DNA of 33,458 nucleotides from NCBI GenBank assembly GCA_947487325.1, contig CANKWG010000002.1, positions 1-33,458 on the forward strand, given 5' to 3'. This DNA comes from Oxalobacteraceae bacterium. Lineage in GTDB: Bacteria; Pseudomonadota; Gammaproteobacteria; Burkholderiales; Burkholderiaceae_D. Made by a program: the position numbers and the translations under genes. How positions within the stretch are numbered: position 1 is the stretch's first letter; each line of letters starts with the position of its first letter. A model generated the notes under the pieces. The model ran no database searches. It saw nothing but the letters and a program-made list of their open reading frames with translations, and was not told the DNA's origin. Of the stretch, positions 1 through 10,026 are shown piece after piece.

Positions 1-117
1 AGGATTATAAGGTAGAATGTCAGGTTAATGGACGCAAGCGCTGTGCTTGGTGCAGCGCACAATTTTGACCCATTTCCGCAATTTTTCCGCTCGGACGTGC
101 CCCGTTCAGGCGCTTAA

Positions 118-1173
<1,056 letters not shown>

Positions 1174-1224
1174 CTCAATGCGCATGTGTGACCGCTGCCC
1201 GCCAACATTTTGCGGACAGTCGTC

Positions 1225-1244
1225 ACCGCGATGCGCGGTTTTGT
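1225..1244 (+). terminator. Possible intrinsic terminator/attenuator between mreB and mreC
   Basis: ACCGCG-ATG-CGCGGT hairpin followed by a short T-rich stretch (TTTTGTATTT). Confidence 0.35.
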
Positions 1245-1314
1245 ATTTGCGAGAGGCGGTTATAACGCGCTACTTGCAGGTTTTCCATTTCGACGGCACT
1301 AGAGTCTCACCTTG

Positions 1315-2235
1315 ATGGAATACAGTCCGCCGCCACTCTTCAAGCAAGGTGCTTCGGCACGTGCAAAGATGCTTTTCTTTGCGTTGATTGCAGTCGCTTT
1401 GCTGATGGCTGATTCACGATTGCGCACACTCGGTGTGATGCGTCAGGCGATCGGCGCAGCCTTGTATCCGTTGCAAATCGTCGCGATGCTTCCTCGAGAC
1501 GCATTCTTCTCTGTAACAGACTACTTTGGGTCACTGACCCGCCTGGAAAGTGAAAATGCGCGCATGCGCGAGCAGAGGGTGCTGAATTCACAGCAATTGC
1601 AACAGAACGCGCAGCTGCTTGCAGAGAACGCGCATTTGCGTCGCTTGCTTGACGCTTCCGATCGCGTTCAGATCAAAACGCTGATGGGCGAGATTCTCTA
1701 CGATGCGCGCGATCCATTTTCACGCAAAATTATTCTTGACCGTGGGCAGTCACATGGCATCCGTACAGGACAGCCTGTCATTGATGATCTCGGCGTAATC
1801 GGTCAGGTTACGCGCGTATTTCCCTTTACCTCCGAAGTCACGCTGCTGACTGACAAAGACCACGCGATACCGGTTCAGGTACTGCGCAGCGGTGTGCGCA
1901 GCGTCGCCTATGGCCGTGGTCAGTCCGGGGTGCTCGAATTGCGTTTCATGGCGTCCAATGCCGATATTCGCAAAGGTGATGTGCTGTCGACGTCGGGTAT
2001 TGATGGTGTTTATCCTTCAGGCCTGTCAGTTGCGACGGTGGTCAGTGTCGATACACAGACGTCGGATGCCTTTGCCCGTATCTTGTGTCAGCCTAGCGCA
2101 GGCGTCTCTCGCCATCGACAAGTGCTGATTCTGCTCGCAGAAAATAACCAGCCACCCCCGCCGACGACAGACAACCCACTGCAGCCAGAACTTCGTAACA
2201 AGCGTGCGCGCAAAGATGCAACGGAGACGCAATGA
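1315..2235 (+). CDS. mreC: Rod shape-determining protein MreC
   Basis: N-terminal TM, coiled coil, then LMGEILYDARDPFSRKIILDRGQSHGIRTGQPVIDDLGVIGQV typical of MreC; ORF track starts at a TTG at 1312, ATG at 1315. Confidence 0.95.
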   Translation: MEYSPPPLFKQGASARAKMLFFALIAVALLMADSRLRTLGVMRQAIGAALYPLQIVAMLPRDAFFSVTDYFGSLTRLESENARMREQRVLNSQQLQQNAQLLAENAHLRRLLDASDRVQIKTLMGEILYDARDPFSRKIILDRGQSHGIRTGQPVIDDLGVIGQVTRVFPFTSEVTLLTDKDHAIPVQVLRSGVRSVAYGRGQSGVLELRFMASNADIRKGDVLSTSGIDGVYPSGLSVATVVSVDTQTSDAFARILCQPSAGVSRHRQVLILLAENNQPPPPTTDNPLQPELRNKRARKDATETQ

Positions 2236-2744
2236 TCGATCGTGACCATATTCTTCTGCCGGTCAATCCTGCATTCATTGCATTCAGCTTGCTGGCGGCA
2301 TTTTTCATGAATCTTTTCCCCTGGGGTAGTTGGGGTTGGATACCGGACTTCGTCGCACTGACCCTGGTGTTCTGGAGTATTTATCAGCCGCGCAAGGTGG
2401 GTATCGGTATTGCGTTCCTGATGGGACTGGTCATGGACGTACACAGCGCATCCCTGCTGGGCGAGAACGCGCTGGCCTATACGCTGCTATCTTATTTTGC
2501 GATTACGATTCACCGCCGCGTGCTGTGGTTCCGACCCTCGGTACAAGCTTTGCACGTGCTGCCGCTCTTCATCGTGATGCAGGTCGTGCAGATGCTGATT
2601 CAGCTCGCTGTTACGGGGAATTTGCCTAGCTGGTTGTATTTTGTTCAAAGCATTGTGGCCACCCTCGTCTGGCCGATTGTCTGCTGGTTGCTACTCGCAC
2701 CTCAGCGGCGTGCAGTCGATCGTGACGAAACGCGGCCTATCTGA
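2232..2744 (+). CDS. mreD: Rod shape-determining protein MreD
   Basis: 170 aa multi-TM protein overlapping the mreC stop by 4 nt; position between mreC and mrdA. Confidence 0.93.
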   Translation: MIDRDHILLPVNPAFIAFSLLAAFFMNLFPWGSWGWIPDFVALTLVFWSIYQPRKVGIGIAFLMGLVMDVHSASLLGENALAYTLLSYFAITIHRRVLWFRPSVQALHVLPLFIVMQVVQMLIQLAVTGNLPSWLYFVQSIVATLVWPIVCWLLLAPQRRAVDRDETRPI

Positions 2745-2802
2745 TGATGCGCCTGTTTATCCTGGCCGATCGTGTTCTACCTAGTGAATTCAGCCGTGCC
2801 CC

Positions 2803-4788
2803 ATGACCGAAATTAAAGACACTGAACGCGAACTGCAGCTATTCAGATTGCGTCTGTCGGTGGCGGGTCTGGTGGTCTTCGTTTGTTTTGGTTTGCTCAT
2901 GCTGCGTTTTTTATGGCTGCAGGCCGTACGTCACAGCGAATATGCAGAGCGTGCGGAAAGCAACCGTATTTCAGTCGTCCCCGCGGTACCCAATCGCGGA
3001 CTGATTGTGGATCGTAACGGTGTTGTTCTGGCACGTAACTACTCTGCATATACGCTGGAAATTACACCCGCCAAAATTGACCGTCAGCTCGATACCGTGA
3101 TTGATGAGCTTGCGCAGCTGGTGGATATTCAGCCCAAGGATCGCAAGCGCTTTCGACGTTTGATGGAAGAATCCAAGACCTTCGAAAGTCTGCCCATTCG
3201 TACTCGCCTCACCGATGAAGAAGTTGCGCGCTTTGCGGCCCAGCGTTACCGCTTCCCTGGTGTTGATATTCAGGCGCGTTTATTCCGTCAATATCCTTTG
3301 GGTCAGACGGCTTCGCACATGATTGGTTATATCGGTCGCGTCAACAAAAAAGAAGCTGAACGTCTAGAGGGGAGTGATGACGCTGCCAACTATCGTGGCA
3401 CCGAATACATCGGCAAAGAAGGTATAGAAAAAAGTTACGAGAAACATCTGCACGGCATGACTGGATATGACGAGATCGAGGTCTCGGCTGGTGGACGCGC
3501 AAATCGCACTCTGTCACGTACAGCGCCTACGCCGGGTAATAACCTGATTTTGTCAGTTGATATCGAGCTGCAGAAAATTGTGGAAAAAGCCTTTGGCGAT
3601 CGACGTGGCGCTTTGGTGGCTATCGAGCCTGAAACGGGCGACATTCTCGCTTACGTTTCCATGCCCACTTATGATCCCAACCTGTTCGTCGAAGGTATTG
3701 ATGCGAAAAGCTGGGAGGAGCTAAATACCTCTCTCGACAAGCCTTTGCTCAATCGCGCGCTGATCGGCAGCTACCCACCGGGCTCAACCTTCAAACCTTA
3801 CATGGCGCTGGCCTCGCTCGAATTGGGCAAGCGCACACCCGAGTTCGCGATTTTTGATCCGGGCTACTTCATGTTTGGTAACAATCGCTTTCGCGATGAC
3901 AAGGAAGGTGGACATGGTCGGGTTGATATGTACAAGTCGATCGTACAGTCCTGTAATACTTACTACTACGTGCTTGCCAATGATCTTGGCATCGATGCAA
4001 TTCATGATTTCATGAAGCCTTTCGGTTTTGGCCAACTCACGGGCATCGATCTTGAAAACGAGCGCCGTGGCGTTTTACCATCGCAGGAATGGAAACGTAA
4101 CGCTTACAAGCGCCCCGAACTGCAAAAATGGTATGCGGGCGAAACGATTTCGGTGGGTATCGGCCAGGGTTATAACTCCTTCACGCCGCTGCAGCTAGCG
4201 CATGCGGTCGCTAACCTGAGTAATAACGGCGTCGTCATGAAACCGCATTTGGTCAAAATGGTCGAGAACGGCACGACCAAAGCCAGAAAACTGACGGTGC
4301 CCAAAGAGAGCTATCGTATACCGCTCAAACCTGAAAACATCGAGGTCATCAAGCAGGCAATGATCGGTGTCACCAAAGAAGGTACATCGGCAAGATCATT
4401 CGCGAATGCACCCTATAGCTCAGGGGGTAAAACGGGTACGGCACAAGCTGCAGCGATGAGCAAGAGCGTGAAATACGACGCGAGCAAAATTGCTGAAAGA
4501 CTGCGCGACCATTCGCTTTATATTGCTTTTGCACCGGCAGACAAGCCGAAGATCGCGTTGGCAGTCATTGTGGAAAATGCGGGCTTCGGGGCTGCCGCTG
4601 CCGCGCCGATTGCGCGCATGGCGATGGATTTTTATTTGACAGGCAAGCGGCCGGACGAGCCGCCGCCCAAGCCTAAAGCCAAAGACGCGACACCGGCAGC
4701 GGAGACGCAGGCGCCCAAGCCTGCGGTGCCCACGCAATCCCCGTCAAGTGCGCCAGCAGCCACGACTTCACCCGGGAGAGCCAATTGA
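2803..4788 (+). CDS. mrdA: Penicillin-binding protein 2 (peptidoglycan D,D-transpeptidase MrdA)
   Basis: 661 aa; N-terminal TM; PNRGLIVDRNGVVLARN dimerisation domain; SxxK motif GSTFK; KTG motif SGGKTGTAQ. Confidence 0.97.
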   Translation: MTEIKDTERELQLFRLRLSVAGLVVFVCFGLLMLRFLWLQAVRHSEYAERAESNRISVVPAVPNRGLIVDRNGVVLARNYSAYTLEITPAKIDRQLDTVIDELAQLVDIQPKDRKRFRRLMEESKTFESLPIRTRLTDEEVARFAAQRYRFPGVDIQARLFRQYPLGQTASHMIGYIGRVNKKEAERLEGSDDAANYRGTEYIGKEGIEKSYEKHLHGMTGYDEIEVSAGGRANRTLSRTAPTPGNNLILSVDIELQKIVEKAFGDRRGALVAIEPETGDILAYVSMPTYDPNLFVEGIDAKSWEELNTSLDKPLLNRALIGSYPPGSTFKPYMALASLELGKRTPEFAIFDPGYFMFGNNRFRDDKEGGHGRVDMYKSIVQSCNTYYYVLANDLGIDAIHDFMKPFGFGQLTGIDLENERRGVLPSQEWKRNAYKRPELQKWYAGETISVGIGQGYNSFTPLQLAHAVANLSNNGVVMKPHLVKMVENGTTKARKLTVPKESYRIPLKPENIEVIKQAMIGVTKEGTSARSFANAPYSSGGKTGTAQAAAMSKSVKYDASKIAERLRDHSLYIAFAPADKPKIALAVIVENAGFGAAAAAPIARMAMDFYLTGKRPDEPPPKPKAKDATPAAETQAPKPAVPTQSPSSAPAATTSPGRAN

Positions 4789-5906
4789 TCTCATTCATGG
4801 ATAACAGTCGGTTTCAGGTGATCAATCAGGTTCGGCGTCGCTTTTTCATTTTCGATCGTACGCTGACGATTATTCTCGGCCTGATTCTTCTGTTGGGATG
4901 CTTGGCAGTGTTCTCGGCGGCCATGGATTTTCCCGGACGCTTTGAGGGGCATGTGCGCAATATCGCCGTGGGTATCGCCGTGATGTGGGTTGCTGCGATG
5001 ATTCCGCCACAAACCCTGATGCGTTTTGCTGTGCCGATCTACCTGATGGGTGTTGCCTTGCTGGTCGCAGTCGCGCTGTTCGGATTAATCAAGAACGGCG
5101 CGCGTCGTTGGATCAATATCGGCGTCATCATTCAGCCCTCGGAAATCATGAAGCTGGCATTGCCTTTGATGCTTGCTTGGTACTTTCAAAAACGCGAGGG
5201 CATGATTCGTTGGCGTGATTTTCTTTTTGCCGGAGTTCTTCTCGCCATCCCAGTCGCTCTGATCTTGCGTCAGCCCGACCTGGGCACCTCCTTGCTAGTG
5301 ACTTCGGCGGGATTTTTCGTGATCTTTCTCGCCGGTTTGTCTTGGCGGCTGATCACTGGTCTGATCATCGCTGGCCTTTCCAGTTTGCCGCTGCTTTGGA
5401 CGCTCCTGCATGATTATCAGCGCAACCGGGTCATGACGCTGCTTGATCCCACTTCAGATCCCTTGGGTAAAGGTTTTCACATCATTCAGTCCACCATTGC
5501 GATCGGTTCCGGCGGACTGATCGGCAAGGGATGGCTCAATGGCACACAGTCTCATCTGGAATTCATTCCTGAACGTACAACCGATTTCATTTTTGCGGTG
5601 TTCTCCGAAGAATTCGGATTGCTGGGCAATGGCGTCCTGCTGGTGTTGTATCTATTGCTGATTGGCCGCGGACTGATCATCTCAGCAAATGCACCCACAC
5701 TTTTTTCACGTCTGTTGGCAGGTACGCTGACTTTATCGATATTTGTTTATGTGTTTGTGAATATGGGTATGGTCAGCGGAATTTTGCCGGTCGTCGGTGT
5801 GCCACTGCCTTTCGTGAGTTATGGCGGCACGGCCTTTGTTACCCTCAGTCTGGGTGTGGGTACGCTGATGAGTATTCAGCGGCATCGCAAACTGGTACAA
5901 ACCTGA
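4785..5906 (+). CDS. rodA: Rod shape-determining protein RodA (SEDS glycosyltransferase)
   Basis: Multi-TM SEDS protein; motifs RRWINIGVIIQPSEIMKLALPL, RQPDLGTSLL, PERTTDFIFAVFSEEFG, PLPFVSYGGTAF; TTG start overlaps mrdA stop, alternative ATG at 4797. Confidence 0.96.
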   Translation: MISFMDNSRFQVINQVRRRFFIFDRTLTIILGLILLLGCLAVFSAAMDFPGRFEGHVRNIAVGIAVMWVAAMIPPQTLMRFAVPIYLMGVALLVAVALFGLIKNGARRWINIGVIIQPSEIMKLALPLMLAWYFQKREGMIRWRDFLFAGVLLAIPVALILRQPDLGTSLLVTSAGFFVIFLAGLSWRLITGLIIAGLSSLPLLWTLLHDYQRNRVMTLLDPTSDPLGKGFHIIQSTIAIGSGGLIGKGWLNGTQSHLEFIPERTTDFIFAVFSEEFGLLGNGVLLVLYLLLIGRGLIISANAPTLFSRLLAGTLTLSIFVYVFVNMGMVSGILPVVGVPLPFVSYGGTAFVTLSLGVGTLMSIQRHRKLVQT

Positions 5907-5907
5907 T

Positions 5908-6984
5908 TTGCTCGTGTACGGCGCTTCCGGTTTTATGGACCCTTTGTACCGGCGCGGGTACTACAGCGGGTTAGTCCTGTGCGCAACGACTTTGTTAAGT
6001 AGTTGTACCACCATCGATTTATCGGAACCACGCGATTCCGATCGCAGGGCACCGGTGATCCGGCGCTCAACATCGGATAAGAGCACGACAGCGCCATCCG
6101 GCAGTACGACCAATAATGCTGTCCCGCCCATCTCGCAATCACCTTCGACATCTGCCACCAGAAAACCTGGCGCCTACTACAAGGACGATGGGCCGGACGA
6201 TCGCATCCCTGAAGGTTTGCTCGATACGCCTGACGCAGAGCCCCGCATTGAGCCCTATGCAAAGGGGCCGAGCCGACCCTATACGATTTTCGATCAGACC
6301 TACGTCCCCATCACGGACAATCGTCCGTTCGTACAGCGTGGCATAGGCAGTTGGTATGGAAAAAAATTTCATGGACAGCGCACCGCATCAGGTGAAATTT
6401 ACGATATGTATAAGATGACGGCAGCGCATCCGACGCTGCCGATACCGTGCTATGCACGTGTCACTAATTTGCGTAATGGGAAACAAGTCATTGTTCGCAT
6501 CAATGATCGTGGCCCATTTCATTCGTCTCGCATCATCGACCTGTCTTACACCGCCGCGCTGAAGCTAGGTTATGTGCAAAATGGCAGCTCGGAGCTTGAA
6601 GTCGAGCGATTGCTACCGGAGGAAATCACGCGTATGCAAGCTGCCCGACGCTCAGACGGCAGCCTTGCAGCTAAGCTTGTTACTGCGGATGAAATCGATG
6701 CAATTGTTCGTCCCGTTAATGCACCGACCACTTCCGCGGTAGCCGTGGAGGCAGGTGGATTTTTCCTGCAGTTTGGCGTTTTTTCGCAAGTACAGAACGC
6801 CGCCTCCCTGCGTGAACGTTTGCTCTCCACATGGCCTGAGGATTTACCGCGGCCTGAGGTCGTTCAAAGTCAGGGTCTGTACCGTTTGCACAGCGGCCCC
6901 TTCAATACGCGCGAGATGGCCGACCGCGCCGCGCAAGCGCTGAAATCATCGGCGCAGTTGCAGCCCACGATTGTGCAGAAATAG
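5908..6984 (+). CDS. rlpA: RlpA-like septal ring lipoprotein (DPBB domain plus C-terminal SPOR)
   Basis: Lipobox-like LLSSC near N-terminus; DPBB signature GIGSWYGKKFHGQRTASGEIYDMYKMTAAHPTLPIPCYARVTNLRNGKQVIVRINDRGPF; C-terminal SPOR-like FFLQFGVFSQVQNAASLRERL. Start ambiguous (TTG 5908 or ATG 5935). Confidence 0.93.
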   Translation: MLVYGASGFMDPLYRRGYYSGLVLCATTLLSSCTTIDLSEPRDSDRRAPVIRRSTSDKSTTAPSGSTTNNAVPPISQSPSTSATRKPGAYYKDDGPDDRIPEGLLDTPDAEPRIEPYAKGPSRPYTIFDQTYVPITDNRPFVQRGIGSWYGKKFHGQRTASGEIYDMYKMTAAHPTLPIPCYARVTNLRNGKQVIVRINDRGPFHSSRIIDLSYTAALKLGYVQNGSSELEVERLLPEEITRMQAARRSDGSLAAKLVTADEIDAIVRPVNAPTTSAVAVEAGGFFLQFGVFSQVQNAASLRERLLSTWPEDLPRPEVVQSQGLYRLHSGPFNTREMADRAAQALKSSAQLQPTIVQK

Positions 6985-6985
6985 A

Positions 6986-7903
6986 TCAGGTAGAGCGAGA
7001 CGTCCGAGCCAGTGCTATTTCGTAGAGCTGATTTTTTTTCACACCGGTAATGCGTGAGGTCAGCGCCGCCGCCTGACTGACGCTGCACTCTTCGAGCAGA
7101 ATATCGAGTACGCGTATCGCATCGTCCAGACCATCGTCATCTTTTGCGGCAGCCGCTTCGATCAACACTACAAACTCACCGCGCTGATGGTTGGGATCCG
7201 AGCTCAGCCAAGGCATAGCCTCCGATAATGGGCAGCGGTGTATTTGTTCGAAAACCTTGGATAATTCTCGTGCGATGACTATCTGTCGGTTGGGTTCAAA
7301 AACGCGGACCATGGCTGCGATGGTCTCCGCGATGCGGTGCGGTGCTTCATAAAACACCAGTGTCGCTGCAGAACTTTTTAGTGAATCCAGAATGGCTTCG
7401 CGTTGTTTGTCGCGTGCTGGTAAGAAACCGACAAAGTGGAATTGATCGGCAATCAGGCCGGAGGTAGATAATGCCGTAACGGCGGCTGATGCACCGGCAA
7501 TCGGTATCACTCGTAGCCCGGCGCTGATTACTGCATCGACGATGCGCGCACCCGGATCAGAAATCGCTGGTGTACCGGCATCCGACACCAGAGCGATGCG
7601 CTCCCCTTCCTGCAGGCGGCGGATGATTTTTTCTGCCACTTCCCGTTCATTATGCTGATGTGCGGACAAAAGGGGCTTATCGATACTAAGGCGAGCGAGT
7701 AATTGTCCTGTCATGCGGGTGTCTTCGCAGGCAATAACCGTGCAAAGCGACAGTGTTTTTAGTGCACGCAGGCTAATATCACCCATATTTCCAATGGGGG
7801 TTGCAACTACATATAATGCGCCGTCTGGAAAACTTTGCCGCTCGAGTTCCCCGGCCAGTGCGGTAATTCTCGCTGTGAAATCCGTGTTTGCCGATGAGTC
7901 CAT
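6986..7903 (-). CDS. rsmI: 16S rRNA 2'-O-ribose C1402 methyltransferase RsmI
   Basis: LYVVATPIGNMGDISLRALKTL, ACEDTRMTGQLL, ALVSDAGTPAISDPGARIV motifs; start trimmed to internal ATG at 7903 (MDSSANTDFTAR). Confidence 0.95.
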   Translation of the reverse strand: MDSSANTDFTARITALAGELERQSFPDGALYVVATPIGNMGDISLRALKTLSLCTVIACEDTRMTGQLLARLSIDKPLLSAHQHNEREVAEKIIRRLQEGERIALVSDAGTPAISDPGARIVDAVISAGLRVIPIAGASAAVTALSTSGLIADQFHFVGFLPARDKQREAILDSLKSSAATLVFYEAPHRIAETIAAMVRVFEPNRQIVIARELSKVFEQIHRCPLSEAMPWLSSDPNHQRGEFVVLIEAAAAKDDDGLDDAIRVLDILLEECSVSQAAALTSRITGVKKNQLYEIALARTSRST

Positions 7904-7998
7904 GGAAGATGAGGGCTGGAAAATGAATAAAGCGTCGCAGGTCAGTCGGGTTCGAGCTGGTCTATTGTACAAAAGTGTTCGTTTTGAGGCTCGATGCA

Positions 7999-8373
7999 AT
8001 GGCTACGCGCCATGACATTCAGCGGCCGAGCGCTGTTTCGCTCGGTCGGGATGCCGAAGTGCGCGCACTGACTTTCCTTCTGCAGCAAGGGCTGACGCTG
8101 ATCGAAAAAAATTTTCGCTGTCGCGCAGGTGAAATTGATCTGATCATGCGCGATGTACAAACGCTGGTCTTTATAGAAGTCCGCTCCCGTAAAAATCAGC
8201 AGTTTGGCGGCGCCGCTGCGAGCGTGGGCCCCGTCAAGCAGCAGCGCCTGTGGCGTAGTGCCTCTCTTTACTTGCTAAAGTTTCCCAAGCCGCCTGCCTG
8301 CCGTTTTGATCTGGTGGCTATCGATGGTAACGATCTCCGCTGGATGAAAAACATACGTCTTTCCGCTCGCTGA
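7999..8373 (+). CDS. yraN: UPF0102/YraN family endonuclease-like protein
   Basis: GRDAEVRALTFLLQQGLTLIEKNFRCRAGEIDLIMRDVQTLVFIEVRSRKNQQFGGAAASV is the YraN signature; ATG at 7999. Confidence 0.92.
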   Translation: MATRHDIQRPSAVSLGRDAEVRALTFLLQQGLTLIEKNFRCRAGEIDLIMRDVQTLVFIEVRSRKNQQFGGAAASVGPVKQQRLWRSASLYLLKFPKPPACRFDLVAIDGNDLRWMKNIRLSAR

Positions 8374-8426
8374 GCCAGTGTCAGGCAGGCCCAATAAGCC
8401 TGCAAGCTATCAGAGCCACTTCCTCT

Positions 8427-8432
8427 TATAAT
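8427..8432 (+). promoter_or_regulatory. Candidate -10 element (TATAAT) upstream of diaA/gmhA
   Basis: Perfect TATAAT ending 10 nt before the ATG at 8443; no clear -35. Confidence 0.4.
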
Positions 8433-8442
8433 CCGGACTAGC

Positions 8443-9036
8443 ATGAACAAGCAACGCATTATTGGACATTTCAACGAGAGTGCCGAGTTAAAGATTCAGG
8501 CGGCGACTGCGCTCGCGCATCCGATTTCGGAAGCCATCGAGCTGATGTTCATGGCGCTTTCGAATGGCAATCGTATTCTTGCATGCGGTAATGGCGGTTC
8601 CGCAGCCCATGCCCAGCATTTTTCTGCTGGCCTGGTCGGTCGTTTCGAGCGGGAACGTCTGCCGTTACCGGCGCTGTCATTGTCAACTGACCCGTCCATC
8701 TTGACGGCTATTGGCAATGACTATAGCTTTGCCGAGATTTTTTCCAAGCAGGTGCAAGCTTATGGGCAAGCCGGTGATGTGTTGCTGGCGATTTCCACCG
8801 CGGGGAATTCGGCCAACGTTATGATGGCAATTGAAACTGCACAGGAGCGAGACATGCGCGTTGTTGCGCTCACTGGCAAAGGTGGCGGTGCAATTGCTTC
8901 ATTACTGAGTGATGCGGATGTACATGTGTGCGTACTGGATGACCGCATGACCCGGATTCAGGAAGTTCATTTATTGATTATTCATTGTCTTTGCGATGGT
9001 ATTGATGTCGCACTTTTTGGAGGAGATGCGGAATGA
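8443..9036 (+). CDS. diaA: SIS-domain protein, DiaA / phosphoheptose isomerase (GmhA) family
   Basis: [51 protein letters not shown] and [15 protein letters not shown]; yraN-diaA-BON gene order favours DiaA, but GmhA cannot be excluded. Confidence 0.85.
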   Translation: MNKQRIIGHFNESAELKIQAATALAHPISEAIELMFMALSNGNRILACGNGGSAAHAQHFSAGLVGRFERERLPLPALSLSTDPSILTAIGNDYSFAEIFSKQVQAYGQAGDVLLAISTAGNSANVMMAIETAQERDMRVVALTGKGGGAIASLLSDADVHVCVLDDRMTRIQEVHLLIIHCLCDGIDVALFGGDAE

Positions 9037-9794
9037 GACCAGTATTTCAGGCGCGCGTGACCCGCGGTTTGTTCACACTTGCCTTGGGCGCCACGCTGCT
9101 AGTTAGTCTGCAGGCTTGCGTGCCCTTGATGATAGGCGGCACGGTAGCCGGCGCGATAGTAGCCACCGACCGACGCACCTTGGGTTCACAAACGGACGAC
9201 GCCGCTATAGAACTCAAGGCCACCGGCCGTGCGAGCAAAATCACCGGTGATAAAGGTCGAGTTGCCGTTGTCAGCTTCAATCGCATGGTGCTGCTCACAG
9301 GTGAGGTGGCCGATGAAACAATGAAGGCCGAGGTGTATAAGCAGGTCGAGACGATTGCTGGTATCAAATCCATAGAAAATGATCTGGTCATCGCGCCCGT
9401 ATCTTCGGTCGGCGTGCGCTCCAATGATGCGCTGATTTCCGGCAAAGTGAAGGCAGCGATCATTGATACGCAAGACTTGTATCTCAATGCATTCAAGGTG
9501 CATACCGATCGCAGTGTCGTCTATCTGATGGGCCGGGTGACCGAACGAGAGGCCAAACTTGGTGCTGAAGTTGCTCGGAATGCCGCCAGTAAGATCAATA
9601 AAGTCGTTTTGCTGTTTGAATATATTGATGAAGGCGAGGCAAAGAAATTCATCCCGAAGCAGGTGAATGACAAGGAAAAGTCGGCTGCAGCGGATCCGAA
9701 GTCTGCGCCGACACCCGCAGCGAACCCCGAGTCCAAAGCTGATGCGAATGCGCCGGCAAAAGCTGCCCAGCCCAAGGAAGCGCCAGAACGGTAG
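9033..9794 (+). CDS. BON-domain outer-membrane lipoprotein (DolP/YraP-like) with Ala/Lys/Pro-rich C-terminal tail
   Basis: Lipobox-like SLQAC; two BON-like repeats ([79 protein letters not shown]). Confidence 0.9.
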   Translation: MRPVFQARVTRGLFTLALGATLLVSLQACVPLMIGGTVAGAIVATDRRTLGSQTDDAAIELKATGRASKITGDKGRVAVVSFNRMVLLTGEVADETMKAEVYKQVETIAGIKSIENDLVIAPVSSVGVRSNDALISGKVKAAIIDTQDLYLNAFKVHTDRSVVYLMGRVTEREAKLGAEVARNAASKINKVVLLFEYIDEGEAKKFIPKQVNDKEKSAAADPKSAPTPAANPESKADANAPAKAAQPKEAPER

Positions 9795-9822
9795 GGTGCT
9801 GTCACTGCAGATATGCATCTGC

Positions 9823-9856
9823 AAGGGGTGTGGCGCAAGTCGCCCACCCCTTTTTC
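9823..9856 (+). terminator. Rho-independent terminator downstream of the BON lipoprotein gene
   Basis: AAGGGGTG(T)GGCG-loop-CGCCCACCCCTTTTT stem-loop with T-tract, preceded at 9806-9823 by a second hairpin TGCAGAT-ATGC-ATCTGCA. Confidence 0.8.
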
Positions 9857-9881
9857 ATTCGGGGGATCGACTGCACTGTCC

Positions 9882-9887
9882 TATAAT
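9882..9887 (+). promoter_or_regulatory. Candidate -10 element (TATAAT) for the thioredoxin gene
   Basis: Perfect TATAAT in the 232-nt intergenic gap just after the terminator; -35 poor. Confidence 0.4.
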
Positions 9888-10026
9888 GACGTCTAACCGA
9901 TCCTGATAAGCGCTAATAAAAAGCCTCTAGCCTTGTTGCACCGTCTTGCCGTGCAAGATGTACTGTCTGCGGCGGTACGCCTAGCCAGCGACATTTTCTT
10001 AGAGCTACTTAACTTTGGAAAGCCCC

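Noticed and set aside
8385-8403. GCAGGC-CCAATAA-GCCTGC hairpin after yraN
   Set aside because: No T-tract; not callable as a terminator, though it could stabilise the yraN 3' end
9186-9824. 212 aa minus-strand ORF
   Set aside because: Entirely antisense to the BON lipoprotein gene and its terminator; no recognised motif
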